DNA from: an uncultured Phascolarctobacterium sp.
Lineage (GTDB): Bacteria; Bacillota; Negativicutes; Acidaminococcales; Acidaminococcaceae
Assembly (NCBI GenBank): GCA_900545025.1
Contig: UQXH01000007.1
Coordinates: 21,264 to 85,263, forward strand
Length of the DNA stretch: 64,000 nucleotides
Direction: 5' to 3'
In this document: piece by piece, positions 27,119 to 35,133 of the stretch
How positions within the stretch are numbered: position 1 is the stretch's first letter
Layout of the letters: each line of letters starts with the position of its first letter
Made by a program: the position numbers and the translations under genes
Notes under the pieces: generated by a model
Databases searched by the model: none
Told to the model about the DNA's origin: nothing
The model's input: only the letters and a program-made list of their open reading frames with translations

Positions 27119-27155
27119 GAAAAAATACAAGGCTCCTGTTTGCACAGGAGCCTTG
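27119..27155 (-). terminator. ppsA terminator abutting the pilus operon
   Basis: Twelve-pair stem CAAGGCTCCTGT/ACAGGAGCCTTG followed on the minus strand by TATTTTTT. The prepilin peptidase ribosome site begins immediately after, so pilus expression needs read-through or a promoter inside ppsA. Confidence 0.85.
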
Positions 27156-27170
27156 TCCATAAGCCAGAGC

Positions 27171-29561
27171 TTATTTCCACTCTAAATCTTCAACTTCTGC
27201 ACGGCCACGGCCGGTGAGAGCGTCAAGCATAACGCGCTGTTCAACCTGAGCAACGAGTTTCTTGGTGAATTTAACAGTATCAGGATTTACGGAGATGCTG
27301 TCAATGCCGCTCTTGATGAGGAATTCACAGAACTCAGGATATACGCTGGGAGCCTGACCACAGATGGAAACGGTCTTACCGTCCTTGTGAGCAACTTCGA
27401 TCAGGTGACGTACGGCACGTTTAACAGCCAGGTTGCGTTCATCATAAATATGAGAAACAGTGTCGTTATCGCGATCGCAGCCTAATACAAGCATAGTCAG
27501 ATCGTTAGAACCAATGGAATAACCATCAACATATTTATTAAATTGATCAGCCAGGATGATGTTGGAAGGAATTTCAGCCATCAGCCAAACTTTGAAATCT
27601 TTACCGCGAGCTAAGCCGCAGTCAGCCATAATCTTGGTAACTTTTTCACATTCTTCCACGTTGCGGCAGAACGGAATCATTACATTCAGGTTTTTCAGGC
27701 CAAATTCTTCACGTACTTTACGTACAGCCATGCATTCCAGTTTGAATGCTTCGATGTATTTCGGATCATAATAACGGGAAGCACCGCGCCAGCCAAGAAG
27801 TGCGGAAGGTTCATAAGGTTCGAATTCGTCGCCGCCTTTCAAATCACGGTATTCACTGGATTTGAAATCGCTGAAACGCAGGGTAACAGGTCTCGGAGCC
27901 ATAGCCTGGCAAACCTGACGCATGCCTTCAGCCAGTTGGTCAACAACTTTTTCCGGATGACCGGTTTTGATGAGATACAGAGGATGTTCGTGGATATAGG
28001 TAGTCCAGATGAACTCTTCACGCATCAGACCAATGCCATCGCAAGGCAGAGTAGAATATTTTTCTGCCAGATCCGGGTCACCCAGGTTCATATAAACCTT
28101 AGTGCCGGTGGGCGGGAAATATTCAGCAGCAGCAACAACCTGCTGAGCAGCCTGCTGCGGTTTTGCTTCTTCAATAATGCCTTCATATACAACACCATGA
28201 GTTGCGTCTACAGTTACGTCAATGCCGTCAGGAATAGTAGTGGTAGCAGCTTCACCGCGGCTCTTGGTACCTACGATACAGGGAATACCCAGTTCGCGGC
28301 TAACGATAGATGCATGGCAGGTCATTCCGCCGCTGTCGGTAACGATAGCTTTCGCTTTCTTCATAGCCGGTACCCAGTCAGGAGCGGTCATTTCAGTAAC
28401 GAGGATTTCGCCTTCCTTAAATTCGTCGATGCGGGAAGGATCGAGGATAACGTGTACTCTGCCGGAAACATTACCCGGGCTTGCAGGCAGACCTTTAACA
28501 ATTACTTTGCGGTCAGCAGCTGCAGCTTTCGGAGCTTCCTGTTTCGGAGCACCGCCATTTTCTTTGTTGCGGCGGCTCCATACGGTTTCAGGACGAGCCT
28601 GGAGAATCCAGATTTTATTGTCGCGTTCATCAACGCCCCATTCCATATCCATGTAGCAGCCATAATGCTCTTCAATTTTCTTAGCATAGCCTGCCAGTTC
28701 AAGGATTTGTTCATCAGTCAGTTTTTGCTGATTTTGTTCATCAAGCGGTACCATTTGTTCTTCGCAGTCGCCGCCAGCTTTGCGTACCAGTTTTACGTCC
28801 TGTACGTTAACGTTCTTTTCCAGAATCTTATGTTCAGCTTTGGAAACAGTGTAGTTATCCGGAGTTACAGTACCTTGAACAACATATTCACCAAGACCCC
28901 AAGCGCCTTCGATAAGGATGTTCTTGTCGTCGCCGGTAGCAACGTTAACAGTGAACATAACACCTGCAGCTTTGGAGAATACCATCATTTGTACTGCAGC
29001 ACTGAGTGCTACATCCAGATGATCAAAGCCCTGTTTTTCACGATAGTATACAGCGCGGTCGGTAAAGCAGGAAGCATAGCATTCTTTAACTTTAGCGATA
29101 ATAGTCTGCGCACCTTGTACGTTCAGATAGGTATCCTGCTGGCCTGCAAAGCTTGCATCCGGCAAATCTTCCGCAGTAGCGCTGCTGCGAACAGCAACAT
29201 ACGGTTGGTCAATACCCATTTTTTCGCCCAGTTCTTCATAAGCAGCAGCAATAGCTTCCTGCAAATCTGCGGGCATTTCTTTATCCATAATTGCTTTACG
29301 GATACGTGCGCATACGTCACGCAGCAAAGCACTGTTTTCAACGTCGGTCAGTTCTGCAACAAGCGCACGAACTTCTTCTTCCAGACCGCTCTCTTTAAAG
29401 AAATATCTGTAAGCATAAGCAGTGGTAGCAAAACCATAAGGCACCGGCACATCAACTTTAGCAGTCATTTCGCCCAGAGAGGAGGACTTACCGCCAACAA
29501 TTGCCACGTCTTCTCTTTCCAATTGTTCGAACCAGAGAAGGAATTGATTTTCTTTTTCCAT
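27171..29561 (-). CDS. ppsA: Phosphoenolpyruvate synthase
   Basis: A 796-residue enzyme, the length of E. coli PpsA (792) rather than PPDK (about 880). It converts pyruvate, ATP and water to PEP, AMP and phosphate. The ATP-grasp domain starts IVGGKSSSLGEM and contains YVAVRSSATAEDLPDASFAGQ. The mobile phosphohistidine domain reads GGMTCHAS with His416 and the regulatory threonine Thr414 two residues before it, the expected target of PpsR. The C-terminal PEP-binding barrel includes GSNDLTMLVLGCDRD and the CGQAPS cysteine. AAAGGAG precedes the ATG. Strong codon bias suggests high expression; a CcpN-type operator covers its -10. Confidence 0.96.
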   Translation of the reverse strand: MEKENQFLLWFEQLEREDVAIVGGKSSSLGEMTAKVDVPVPYGFATTAYAYRYFFKESGLEEEVRALVAELTDVENSALLRDVCARIRKAIMDKEMPADLQEAIAAAYEELGEKMGIDQPYVAVRSSATAEDLPDASFAGQQDTYLNVQGAQTIIAKVKECYASCFTDRAVYYREKQGFDHLDVALSAAVQMMVFSKAAGVMFTVNVATGDDKNILIEGAWGLGEYVVQGTVTPDNYTVSKAEHKILEKNVNVQDVKLVRKAGGDCEEQMVPLDEQNQQKLTDEQILELAGYAKKIEEHYGCYMDMEWGVDERDNKIWILQARPETVWSRRNKENGGAPKQEAPKAAAADRKVIVKGLPASPGNVSGRVHVILDPSRIDEFKEGEILVTEMTAPDWVPAMKKAKAIVTDSGGMTCHASIVSRELGIPCIVGTKSRGEAATTTIPDGIDVTVDATHGVVYEGIIEEAKPQQAAQQVVAAAEYFPPTGTKVYMNLGDPDLAEKYSTLPCDGIGLMREEFIWTTYIHEHPLYLIKTGHPEKVVDQLAEGMRQVCQAMAPRPVTLRFSDFKSSEYRDLKGGDEFEPYEPSALLGWRGASRYYDPKYIEAFKLECMAVRKVREEFGLKNLNVMIPFCRNVEECEKVTKIMADCGLARGKDFKVWLMAEIPSNIILADQFNKYVDGYSIGSNDLTMLVLGCDRDNDTVSHIYDERNLAVKRAVRHLIEVAHKDGKTVSICGQAPSVYPEFCEFLIKSGIDSISVNPDTVKFTKKLVAQVEQRVMLDALTGRGRAEVEDLEWK

Positions 29562-29604
29562 GATTTTAGCTCCTTTGTGATATCATATTCGGCTCGCGCC
29601 CTTA

Positions 29605-29644
29605 ATATAGTGTATACTATATCATATTTACGACGCTCATTCAA
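29605..29644 (-). promoter_or_regulatory. ppsA promoter with probable CcpN operator over the -10
   Basis: On the minus strand TTGAAT (29639-29644) and TATAGT (29616-29621) are 17 bases apart. The -10 lies inside the inverted repeat 29605-29622, which on the plus strand reads ATATAGTGTATACTATAT. The 12-base core is identical to that in the ccpN promoter at 7802-7819. A repressor here would block RNA polymerase. Confidence 0.7.
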
Positions 29645-29812
29645 GATATTTTGCAGAAAAACTGCAATAAATTTTACATTTTTTATTTCAGGCGCCCACC
29701 GTTATCTTTATATAATTTCTACTTAAATTATATTTTTCCTTCCACAACAGCATGCAGCCTGCATTTTACGCCCGAAATATCTTTCTTAATTGCACGGCAA
29801 AACTCCTACATC

Positions 29813-29840
29813 TTGCCATTCTCTCAGGACATGGTAAAAT
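29813..29840 (+). promoter_or_regulatory. Promoter candidate of the 74-residue protein gene
   Basis: TTGCCA (29813-29818) and TAAAAT (29835-29840) are 16 bases apart, 30 bases ahead of the start codon. The stretch 29645-29812 between the two divergent promoters shows nothing else recognisable. Confidence 0.5.
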
Positions 29841-29869
29841 ATTAGTAGTAATTAAGGAGGAATAAAAAG

Positions 29870-30094
29870 ATGCCTGCTTTAAATATCCGTACTATACAAA
29901 CAGATTGTCATGTGCCGTTTTTCTTTGACGACGGCCACGGCGACTACAACCGCAGCTATGAAAGAGATTATGATGATTTTGACTATGCGGACTATTCTAC
30001 CGACCATCGTGACAATAATTTCCGCAACTATGAAAAAAAGCGCCGCAAAACCAACAAAGAAATAATAGAAGATTTGCTCAAACGCTGGGACTAA
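29870..30094 (+). CDS. Small acidic, tyrosine-rich protein of unknown function
   Basis: A 74-residue protein I do not recognise. The middle (about 20-50) is dense in Asp and Tyr (DDGHGDYNRSYERDYDDFDY), and the end is basic and helical (KKRRKTNKEIIEDLLKRWD). No signal peptide or membrane segment. AAGGAGG is well placed before the ATG and promoter and terminator are present, so I think the gene is real. It is divergent from ppsA and convergent with the AT-rich island. Acidic-aromatic low-complexity segments can bind metals or mediate weak assembly, but that is only a guess. Confidence 0.65.
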   Translation: MPALNIRTIQTDCHVPFFFDDGHGDYNRSYERDYDDFDYADYSTDHRDNNFRNYEKKRRKTNKEIIEDLLKRWD

Positions 30095-30111
30095 GAAAAA
30101 TTTAGTTAAAT

Positions 30112-30162
30112 AAAAAGATTCTTTAAATTAACTTCTGCATTGCTAATTTAAAGAATCTTTTT
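30112..30162. terminator. Bidirectional terminator at the right end of the small gene
   Basis: A 19-pair inverted repeat (AAAAAGATTCTTTAAATTA and its complement) with a 13-base loop, between the 74-residue gene and the convergent AAA+ gene. Confidence 0.85.
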
Positions 30163-30166
30163 CATT

Positions 30167-31264
30167 TTACATATTATTAAAATCATCTATTGTAAGATTT
30201 ACAAGGTCTGCATTTGATGGATTATCAATCTTACAAACTCTTCTGGCTTGATTTATTATCAATTTATCATATATATTTCTTACAAATCTACCATTTGCAA
30301 AATTATCATCTTTATTTGCAACATTTAGTTCTATGTATTTTCTAAGTTTTAAAATTAATAATTTATCAATTTGATATTGATTAGATTCACACATATTTAA
30401 CAGAATTTTCTCTAACTCATTAGATGAATAATCTTCAAATTCAATAAATGTATTAAATCTAGATTTTAATCCTGGATTTGAAGAAAAAAACTTATTCATT
30501 GGTTCTGTATAGCCAGCAACAATCACAACTAAATCCTGTCTATAATCTTCCAAAGCTTTAGTTAACTCTGTTAAGCATTCTTTTCCATACGAATCTGAAT
30601 TTTCATTTTCAGTTATACTATATGCTTCGTCAATAAATAATACTCCACCCTTAGCTTTTTCAATTACTGCCTTTACTTTTAATGCAGTTTGACCTTGATA
30701 ACCTGCAATTAAATCTGTTCGTGAAACTTCAATAAAATGCCCTTTGGATAGCAACCCTATTTTTTTATAAATTTTACCAATAATTCTAGCCACTGTTGTT
30801 TTACCAGTACCAGGATTCCCCAAAAATGCTAAATGTAAAGTTTTTTTAGGAACTTTTAACCCTCTTTTTTTACGTATTTCCTGAATTTTTTGATAGGCAA
30901 TAAGATCTTCTACCTGTTGTTTAACCTTAGCTAATCCAACCAATTCACTTAATTCTTTTATCAATTCATTAAGTGACCTATTGTCTTTTTCAACTAATTT
31001 AGATTTATATATTTCTATAATTTTATTGTATCCATAATATTCAACTAATGACTTTTTTAATGCATTAGCCACTTGTAATATGATTCTATCTTGATTACGT
31101 TTATCAACTAATTGCGAAATATATTTTAATAAGTTAATAGCAGCCTGCTCATTATCATCATCAACTACTAATTTAGCATTTTTTAAAATATTACCATTAG
31201 CACTAAGGATTTCATCTAATTTAGAAGCACAATTAAGTAAATTTTCCGTATACTTATTATCCAT
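30167..31264 (-). CDS. AAA+ ATPase of the CbxX/CfxQ (SpoVK-like) family
   Basis: A 365-residue ATPase. About 100 helical N-terminal residues precede the AAA+ core, which opens with ELVGLAKVKQQVEDLIAYQK. Walker A GNPGTGKT is at 149-156, Walker B VLFIDEAY at 208-215, and the arginine finger in GLKSRFN at about 269. Relatives include the Rubisco activase CbbX, SpoVK and the type VII secretion ATPase EccA; they remodel protein complexes as hexamers. There is no Rubisco, sporulation or ESX gene here. It is the last gene of an AT-rich operon with the two following membrane proteins, starting two bases after the coiled-coil gene. The ribosome site is weak, consistent with coupled translation. Confidence 0.88.
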   Translation of the reverse strand: MDNKYTENLLNCASKLDEILSANGNILKNAKLVVDDDNEQAAINLLKYISQLVDKRNQDRIILQVANALKKSLVEYYGYNKIIEIYKSKLVEKDNRSLNELIKELSELVGLAKVKQQVEDLIAYQKIQEIRKKRGLKVPKKTLHLAFLGNPGTGKTTVARIIGKIYKKIGLLSKGHFIEVSRTDLIAGYQGQTALKVKAVIEKAKGGVLFIDEAYSITENENSDSYGKECLTELTKALEDYRQDLVVIVAGYTEPMNKFFSSNPGLKSRFNTFIEFEDYSSNELEKILLNMCESNQYQIDKLLILKLRKYIELNVANKDDNFANGRFVRNIYDKLIINQARRVCKIDNPSNADLVNLTIDDFNNM

Positions 31265-31265
31265 A

Positions 31266-31964
31266 TCATACTCTGCCCATAAAAATCAAAATTAAATTAA
31301 TAAAACCTATACCAATTGCAATGTAGGAGATAACATTAACTTTTTTTAAATCAAAGTCTTTGTTTTCCAATCTCTCTATCTTTGAATTAAGTATATTAAC
31401 TAATTCCTTTAAATTCTTATTTTCCACTACAATATCTTCTAAAAAATTTCTTTGAGCAATAATCTGTTCTTGTAAACTTTTATGAACTACTTTTGTACTA
31501 TCTACAAATGCGTCAATCTGATCTAATTTTACATTCAATGCATATACTTCTTCATTTAACTCTTTATTCTTTGAAATAACCTTTTCTACAAATTCTTCTT
31601 GCAGCTCAACTTGATTTTGTAGGCTTTGATGCGCTTTTTCAGAGCTCTTTAATGCAGACAGTATCCCACTAATATAATCCTTGTCAAGAGTTTCAAAGGC
31701 ATTATATACATCATTAAACTCTTTTATTATTTTATTTTGTCCATTCATCAACAGAATCAAATTCTCCTGTATACCAGAAGTAACCTTATTTAACTCACTA
31801 CCGGTAACTTTATGATCCGTAAACCAAATAAACCCTTCTGTTTCTACTTTATCAATTTTTATTTGCTCTGGTAATTGTTCAGAAAAATTTTTTAATTTAT
31901 TTTTATATCTATCAAAATTATGTCTTTGCACATTGTTAGATGTAAATACTTCTATCTCATTCAT
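31266..31964 (-). CDS. Coiled-coil, tail-anchored membrane protein of the AAA+/HNH island
   Basis: A 232-residue protein of no family I recognise. After about 70 residues with FIWFTDHKVTG, residues 75-205 are predicted long coiled coil, including two related stretches (KAHQSLQNQVELQEEFVEKV near 110 and VHKSLQEQIIAQRNFLEDIV near 160) that look like an internal duplication. One membrane helix at about 211-229 ends the protein (C-tail anchor). ATG at 31962-31964 behind AGGAG. It sits between the HNH-like gene (17 bases upstream) and the AAA+ gene, and could be the scaffold or sensor linking the two at the membrane. AT-rich like its partners. Confidence 0.75.
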   Translation of the reverse strand: MNEIEVFTSNNVQRHNFDRYKNKLKNFSEQLPEQIKIDKVETEGFIWFTDHKVTGSELNKVTSGIQENLILLMNGQNKIIKEFNDVYNAFETLDKDYISGILSALKSSEKAHQSLQNQVELQEEFVEKVISKNKELNEEVYALNVKLDQIDAFVDSTKVVHKSLQEQIIAQRNFLEDIVVENKNLKELVNILNSKIERLENKDFDLKKVNVISYIAIGIGFINLILIFMGRV

Positions 31965-31981
31965 CTTACACACTCCTAATA

Positions 31982-33661
31982 TTACCAATTTCTAAACCTA
32001 TTTTTAATTTTATCTAACACATCATCAGTTTCTTTTTGGCATTGTTCTATATCACTCAACGTCTTTTTCATAACTTTAGCAGCATAAGAATGATTATCTC
32101 GAATAGATTTTGCCGTTTCTACCTTTTTTCTATCTTTTTTATATGTCACTATATCATTAATCTGTTTTCCCTTTATTATTATATTATTATTTGTATCTAT
32201 ACATTGCTTTGTATTTTCGTCTTTTAATTTGTCGGCAATAAATTTATCTATTAAACTTATTGCACATGCACCTGTTATACCGGATAACAAAGCTCCCATA
32301 AAAAGACCTATAACACTTGCTAAGTTGCCAATAAGTGGAATTGGTACAGTAAAAACAGGTATTGTCATCAGTGACTTTTCTATAAGTTCACCTACCACAA
32401 TTGCACCACCAGCACTTAATCCAGCAACTATAATCTTACTTACCTGCATAATTTTAACATTAAAAGGATGTTTTTTCGCTTCTTCACTTATTAAATATTT
32501 ATAAGCCTCTTTCAAAGAACACCAGCCTTGTTTTAAAAGTGTCCACAGCTTATTAAAAAAACCTACAATCGGGCCATATATCGCTGTTAATATTGTATTG
32601 ATAACAGTTTTCCCTGCAGTAAGTAGTTTCTCTTTGATATTAGCAAAAAAATCTTTTATTGCATCTTTGATATACTCACACAGAGTACTGATTTTCTTTT
32701 TCCCTTGTTTGAACCATAAAATTAATTTTTGAATAACTTTCTTTAATAATTCTGTTAATAATTGAAATATTGCTGCTTTTAAAGCTTCTCCACCGATTCT
32801 AAAGGCCTCTTCCTTCTGGGAAGCTTTACCAGCTTCTATTGATTTCTTTTCTGCTTCTTTTTTCCTTTTTTCGTATTCAGCTCTGGCTTCTTTATCTTTT
32901 TTTATTAAAGCCTCTTTCTGCTCTGGAGTAATATTAAATATTTCTTCAGGAGTCTGGCCTTTAGCATTTGGAGTATTTAGCCAGTCTTCCATGGGAAGAT
33001 CGCCTTTGGACCTGTTTAATTGTGCCTCTAATTCATTTAAATTCTTATCACTGTTAGCAAATGCTATCTGTTCTTCTCTAGTCATATGCGCATTTGCCTC
33101 TGGATCCCTTATTATCTCTCCCGCTGACACTGTATGATCCATATCTGTTTTTTTCTCTACCGAACCAGTAGGTCTATCCTTATCAAAAGGCTTTCTGGCA
33201 CCTTTTACGAGATTTGCTTCCTCCTTACCAGTTCTTGTATTATGAGTTTTTATAGCTCCATTATCATCATGTTCAAAATTAGATTGCCAATCATCATATC
33301 TTTTCTGAAAATTAATTTTTGTATTATGGGTTGCTATTTTACCATTTGCAAAATTTTCAGTTGTTTGTATATGCGCTTCATCACGTAAATCAAGAGTCAA
33401 TCCACCATTTTTTTCAATAAACTCTTCTCCAGCCACTGCAGCAATCTGATTATTAAACTGCTCGGCTACAACTTTCATAACAGTTTTACCTAAAGCATCA
33501 GGATTACCAATTTTGTCGAAATCTGCTTTCAATGAGTCTATATTTTTTAACTCTTCATCTAGGTCTTTATTTAACAATGCTTCTAATTCATCTAAGTCCA
33601 TATCTTCCATTGCTATATCAATTTCGTTAACTGCCGTTCTTTGATTACTTACACTTTCCAT
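31982..33661 (-). CDS. Large membrane protein with an HNH-like nuclease motif
   Basis: A 559-residue protein not matched to a named family. Residues 1-70 are acidic and helical. An HNH-type pattern spans about 173-221: DMDH (His176), then DKNLN (Asn207) and LNRSKGD (Asn216, Lys219), resembling the DHxxP...N-L...N-R-S-K-G layout of HNH/HNN nucleases. Residues 245-345 are charged helices, then amphipathic helices and hydrophobic segments at about 404-426 and 440-470. A soluble tail follows. GGAGGG lies four bases before the ATG; a consensus promoter lies about 125 bases upstream. First gene of the AT-rich operon. A membrane-tethered nuclease effector is my inference; a pore-forming or structural protein is the alternative. 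Confidence 0.6.
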   Translation of the reverse strand: MESVSNQRTAVNEIDIAMEDMDLDELEALLNKDLDEELKNIDSLKADFDKIGNPDALGKTVMKVVAEQFNNQIAAVAGEEFIEKNGGLTLDLRDEAHIQTTENFANGKIATHNTKINFQKRYDDWQSNFEHDDNGAIKTHNTRTGKEEANLVKGARKPFDKDRPTGSVEKKTDMDHTVSAGEIIRDPEANAHMTREEQIAFANSDKNLNELEAQLNRSKGDLPMEDWLNTPNAKGQTPEEIFNITPEQKEALIKKDKEARAEYEKRKKEAEKKSIEAGKASQKEEAFRIGGEALKAAIFQLLTELLKKVIQKLILWFKQGKKKISTLCEYIKDAIKDFFANIKEKLLTAGKTVINTILTAIYGPIVGFFNKLWTLLKQGWCSLKEAYKYLISEEAKKHPFNVKIMQVSKIIVAGLSAGGAIVVGELIEKSLMTIPVFTVPIPLIGNLASVIGLFMGALLSGITGACAISLIDKFIADKLKDENTKQCIDTNNNIIIKGKQINDIVTYKKDRKKVETAKSIRDNHSYAAKVMKKTLSDIEQCQKETDDVLDKIKNRFRNW

Positions 33662-33787
33662 AATACCCTCCAAAATTTACAATTCTATGTATTTATATAA
33701 ATATTATTCTTCAATATAAAAGCAGACAACCATACATAAAATAAATAGCCTTATAATAAAGAAATGAGAAAATATATTTTTAACTTC

Positions 33788-33815
33788 AGTATATTATATA
33801 CATTTTTTCTGTCAA
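33788..33815 (-). promoter_or_regulatory. Promoter of the AT-rich three-gene operon
   Basis: On the minus strand a perfect -35 TTGACA (33810-33815) and TATACT (33788-33793) are 16 bases apart. The 120-base AT-rich leader between it and the first gene shows no other feature. Confidence 0.6.
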
Positions 33816-33877
33816 GGTAAACAATATATAAACAAATTCTATTTATACGCTTTTCTTCAAACAATTCAGTATAAATA

Positions 33878-33914
33878 AGAAAAAGTACTTTGTGTGATTT
33901 CACAAAGTACTTTC
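33878..33914 (-). terminator. Terminator after pepT
   Basis: Stem AAGTACTTTGTG/CACAAAGTACTT with a six-base loop, followed on the minus strand by TTTTTCTT. It isolates the folate/pepT operon from the AT-rich island. Confidence 0.82.
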
Positions 33915-33918
33915 TTAT

Positions 33919-35133
33919 TTATTCACTCACCAGGTTTACCAATACTTCCGTAATCTTCGCCAATGACTGCAGCGGCAGATATTCAAAACGTCCGTGGAAA
34001 TTATGCCCGCCGGTAAAAAGATTAGGACAGGGCAAGCCCATCTCCGAAAGTCTGGAACCATCCGTACCACCGCGTACAGGTACAATAACAGGCTTTATGC
34101 CTGCCTGCAGCATAGCGTTCTGCGCCCGTTCAACAATTTCATATACCGGAGTGATATATTCCTTCATATTGCGATAGCAGTCTGTCAGCGTGCATTCTAC
34201 TGTACCGGTACCGTATTTTTTGTTCATCAGCGCCGTCAGCTCCAGCAAGAATTCTTTGCGCTGCTCTAAAATCGCGCTGTCATGGTCACGTAGAATCATG
34301 TCTATTTCAACCCTATCGGTACCGCCGTTAATACGCAGCGTGTGATAAAAGCCCTCGTAGCCTTCGGTATACTCCGGTCTTTCGCCTGCCGGTAGAGCCA
34401 TCTGCCATTCGGCAGCCATGGTAACAGCATTGCGCATCTTGTGTTTACTGCTGCCCGGATGTACCGATACGCCATGAAAAACAATATTAGCATTGCAGGC
34501 ATTAAAGGTTTCGTAATTCAGCTCGCCCAGTGCACCGCCGTCAACAGTATAGGCAAAATCTACCTTGAATTTATCAAACGGAAAATGCTCTGTACCTCTG
34601 CCAACTTCCTCATCCGGTGTAAAACAGATAACAACTTTGCCATGCAGCACTTCCGGATGCTGCAGCAGATATTCGCAGGCTGAAACAATAGCACAGATTC
34701 CCGCCTTATCGTCAGCACCTAGCAATGTCGTTCCGTCAGAAGTTATAATATCCTGTCCTATATAATTTAACAGTTCCGGAAATTCCGTTACAGACAAAAT
34801 ATTCTCAGCATTCAGTCTGATATCTTTGCCGTCGAAGTTGCGATGCACCTGCATCTGTACATTCGCCCCGCTTGCTTCACAGCTGGTATCCATGTGAGCC
34901 ACAAGTCCTATTACCGGACAGCAGCCTGTATTGGCAGGCAAAGTAGCCAGTACATAACCATGCTCTGTTACCTCTACAGAATAAAGTCCCAGCTCTTTCA
35001 GTTCTTTAGCCAAGAAATCAGCCAGCAAAAGCTGTTTGGCTGTACTGGGAAAACAGGCTGCCTTATCGTCAGAAGCCGTATCAAAAGCAACATAGCTTTG
35101 AAAACGCTGCAGCAGTTTTTCATTATCCAACAT
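33919..35133 (-). CDS. pepT: Peptidase T (tripeptide aminopeptidase)
   Basis: A 404-residue zinc metallopeptidase of the M20 family that removes N-terminal residues from tripeptides. Metal and catalytic motifs are AHMDTS near residue 80, GADDKAG near 140, DEEVGRG near 175 and VDGGALGELNYETFNA, plus RGGTDGSRLSEMGLPCPNLFTGG toward the end. ATG at 35131-35133 gives MLDNEKLLQRF; an in-frame GTG five codons earlier is possible. It overlaps folK by 11 bases, so it belongs to the folate operon although its function is unrelated. Confidence 0.95.
   Translation of the reverse strand: MLDNEKLLQRFQSYVAFDTASDDKAACFPSTAKQLLLADFLAKELKELGLYSVEVTEHGYVLATLPANTGCCPVIGLVAHMDTSCEASGANVQMQVHRNFDGKDIRLNAENILSVTEFPELLNYIGQDIITSDGTTLLGADDKAGICAIVSACEYLLQHPEVLHGKVVICFTPDEEVGRGTEHFPFDKFKVDFAYTVDGGALGELNYETFNACNANIVFHGVSVHPGSSKHKMRNAVTMAAEWQMALPAGERPEYTEGYEGFYHTLRINGGTDRVEIDMILRDHDSAILEQRKEFLLELTALMNKKYGTGTVECTLTDCYRNMKEYITPVYEIVERAQNAMLQAGIKPVIVPVRGGTDGSRLSEMGLPCPNLFTGGHNFHGRFEYLPLQSLAKITEVLVNLVSE

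Noticed and set aside
27171..29561. Pyruvate phosphate dikinase
   Set aside because: Length and sequence (about 796 residues, GGMTCHAS, GSNDLTMLVLGCDRD) fit PEP synthase better than the roughly 880-residue dikinase.
27936..29726. A 596-codon open frame on the plus strand antisense to ppsA
   Set aside because: It mirrors the strong codon bias of ppsA, its translation shows no domain, and ppsA itself has complete signals on the other strand.
30167..31264. Sporulation protein SpoVK
   Set aside because: The AAA+ family match is real but no sporulation gene is nearby; the operon partners point to another function.
30112..33914. Prophage or integrative element
   Set aside because: There is no integrase, transposase, attachment repeat or structural phage gene; only base composition and gene content suggest transfer.
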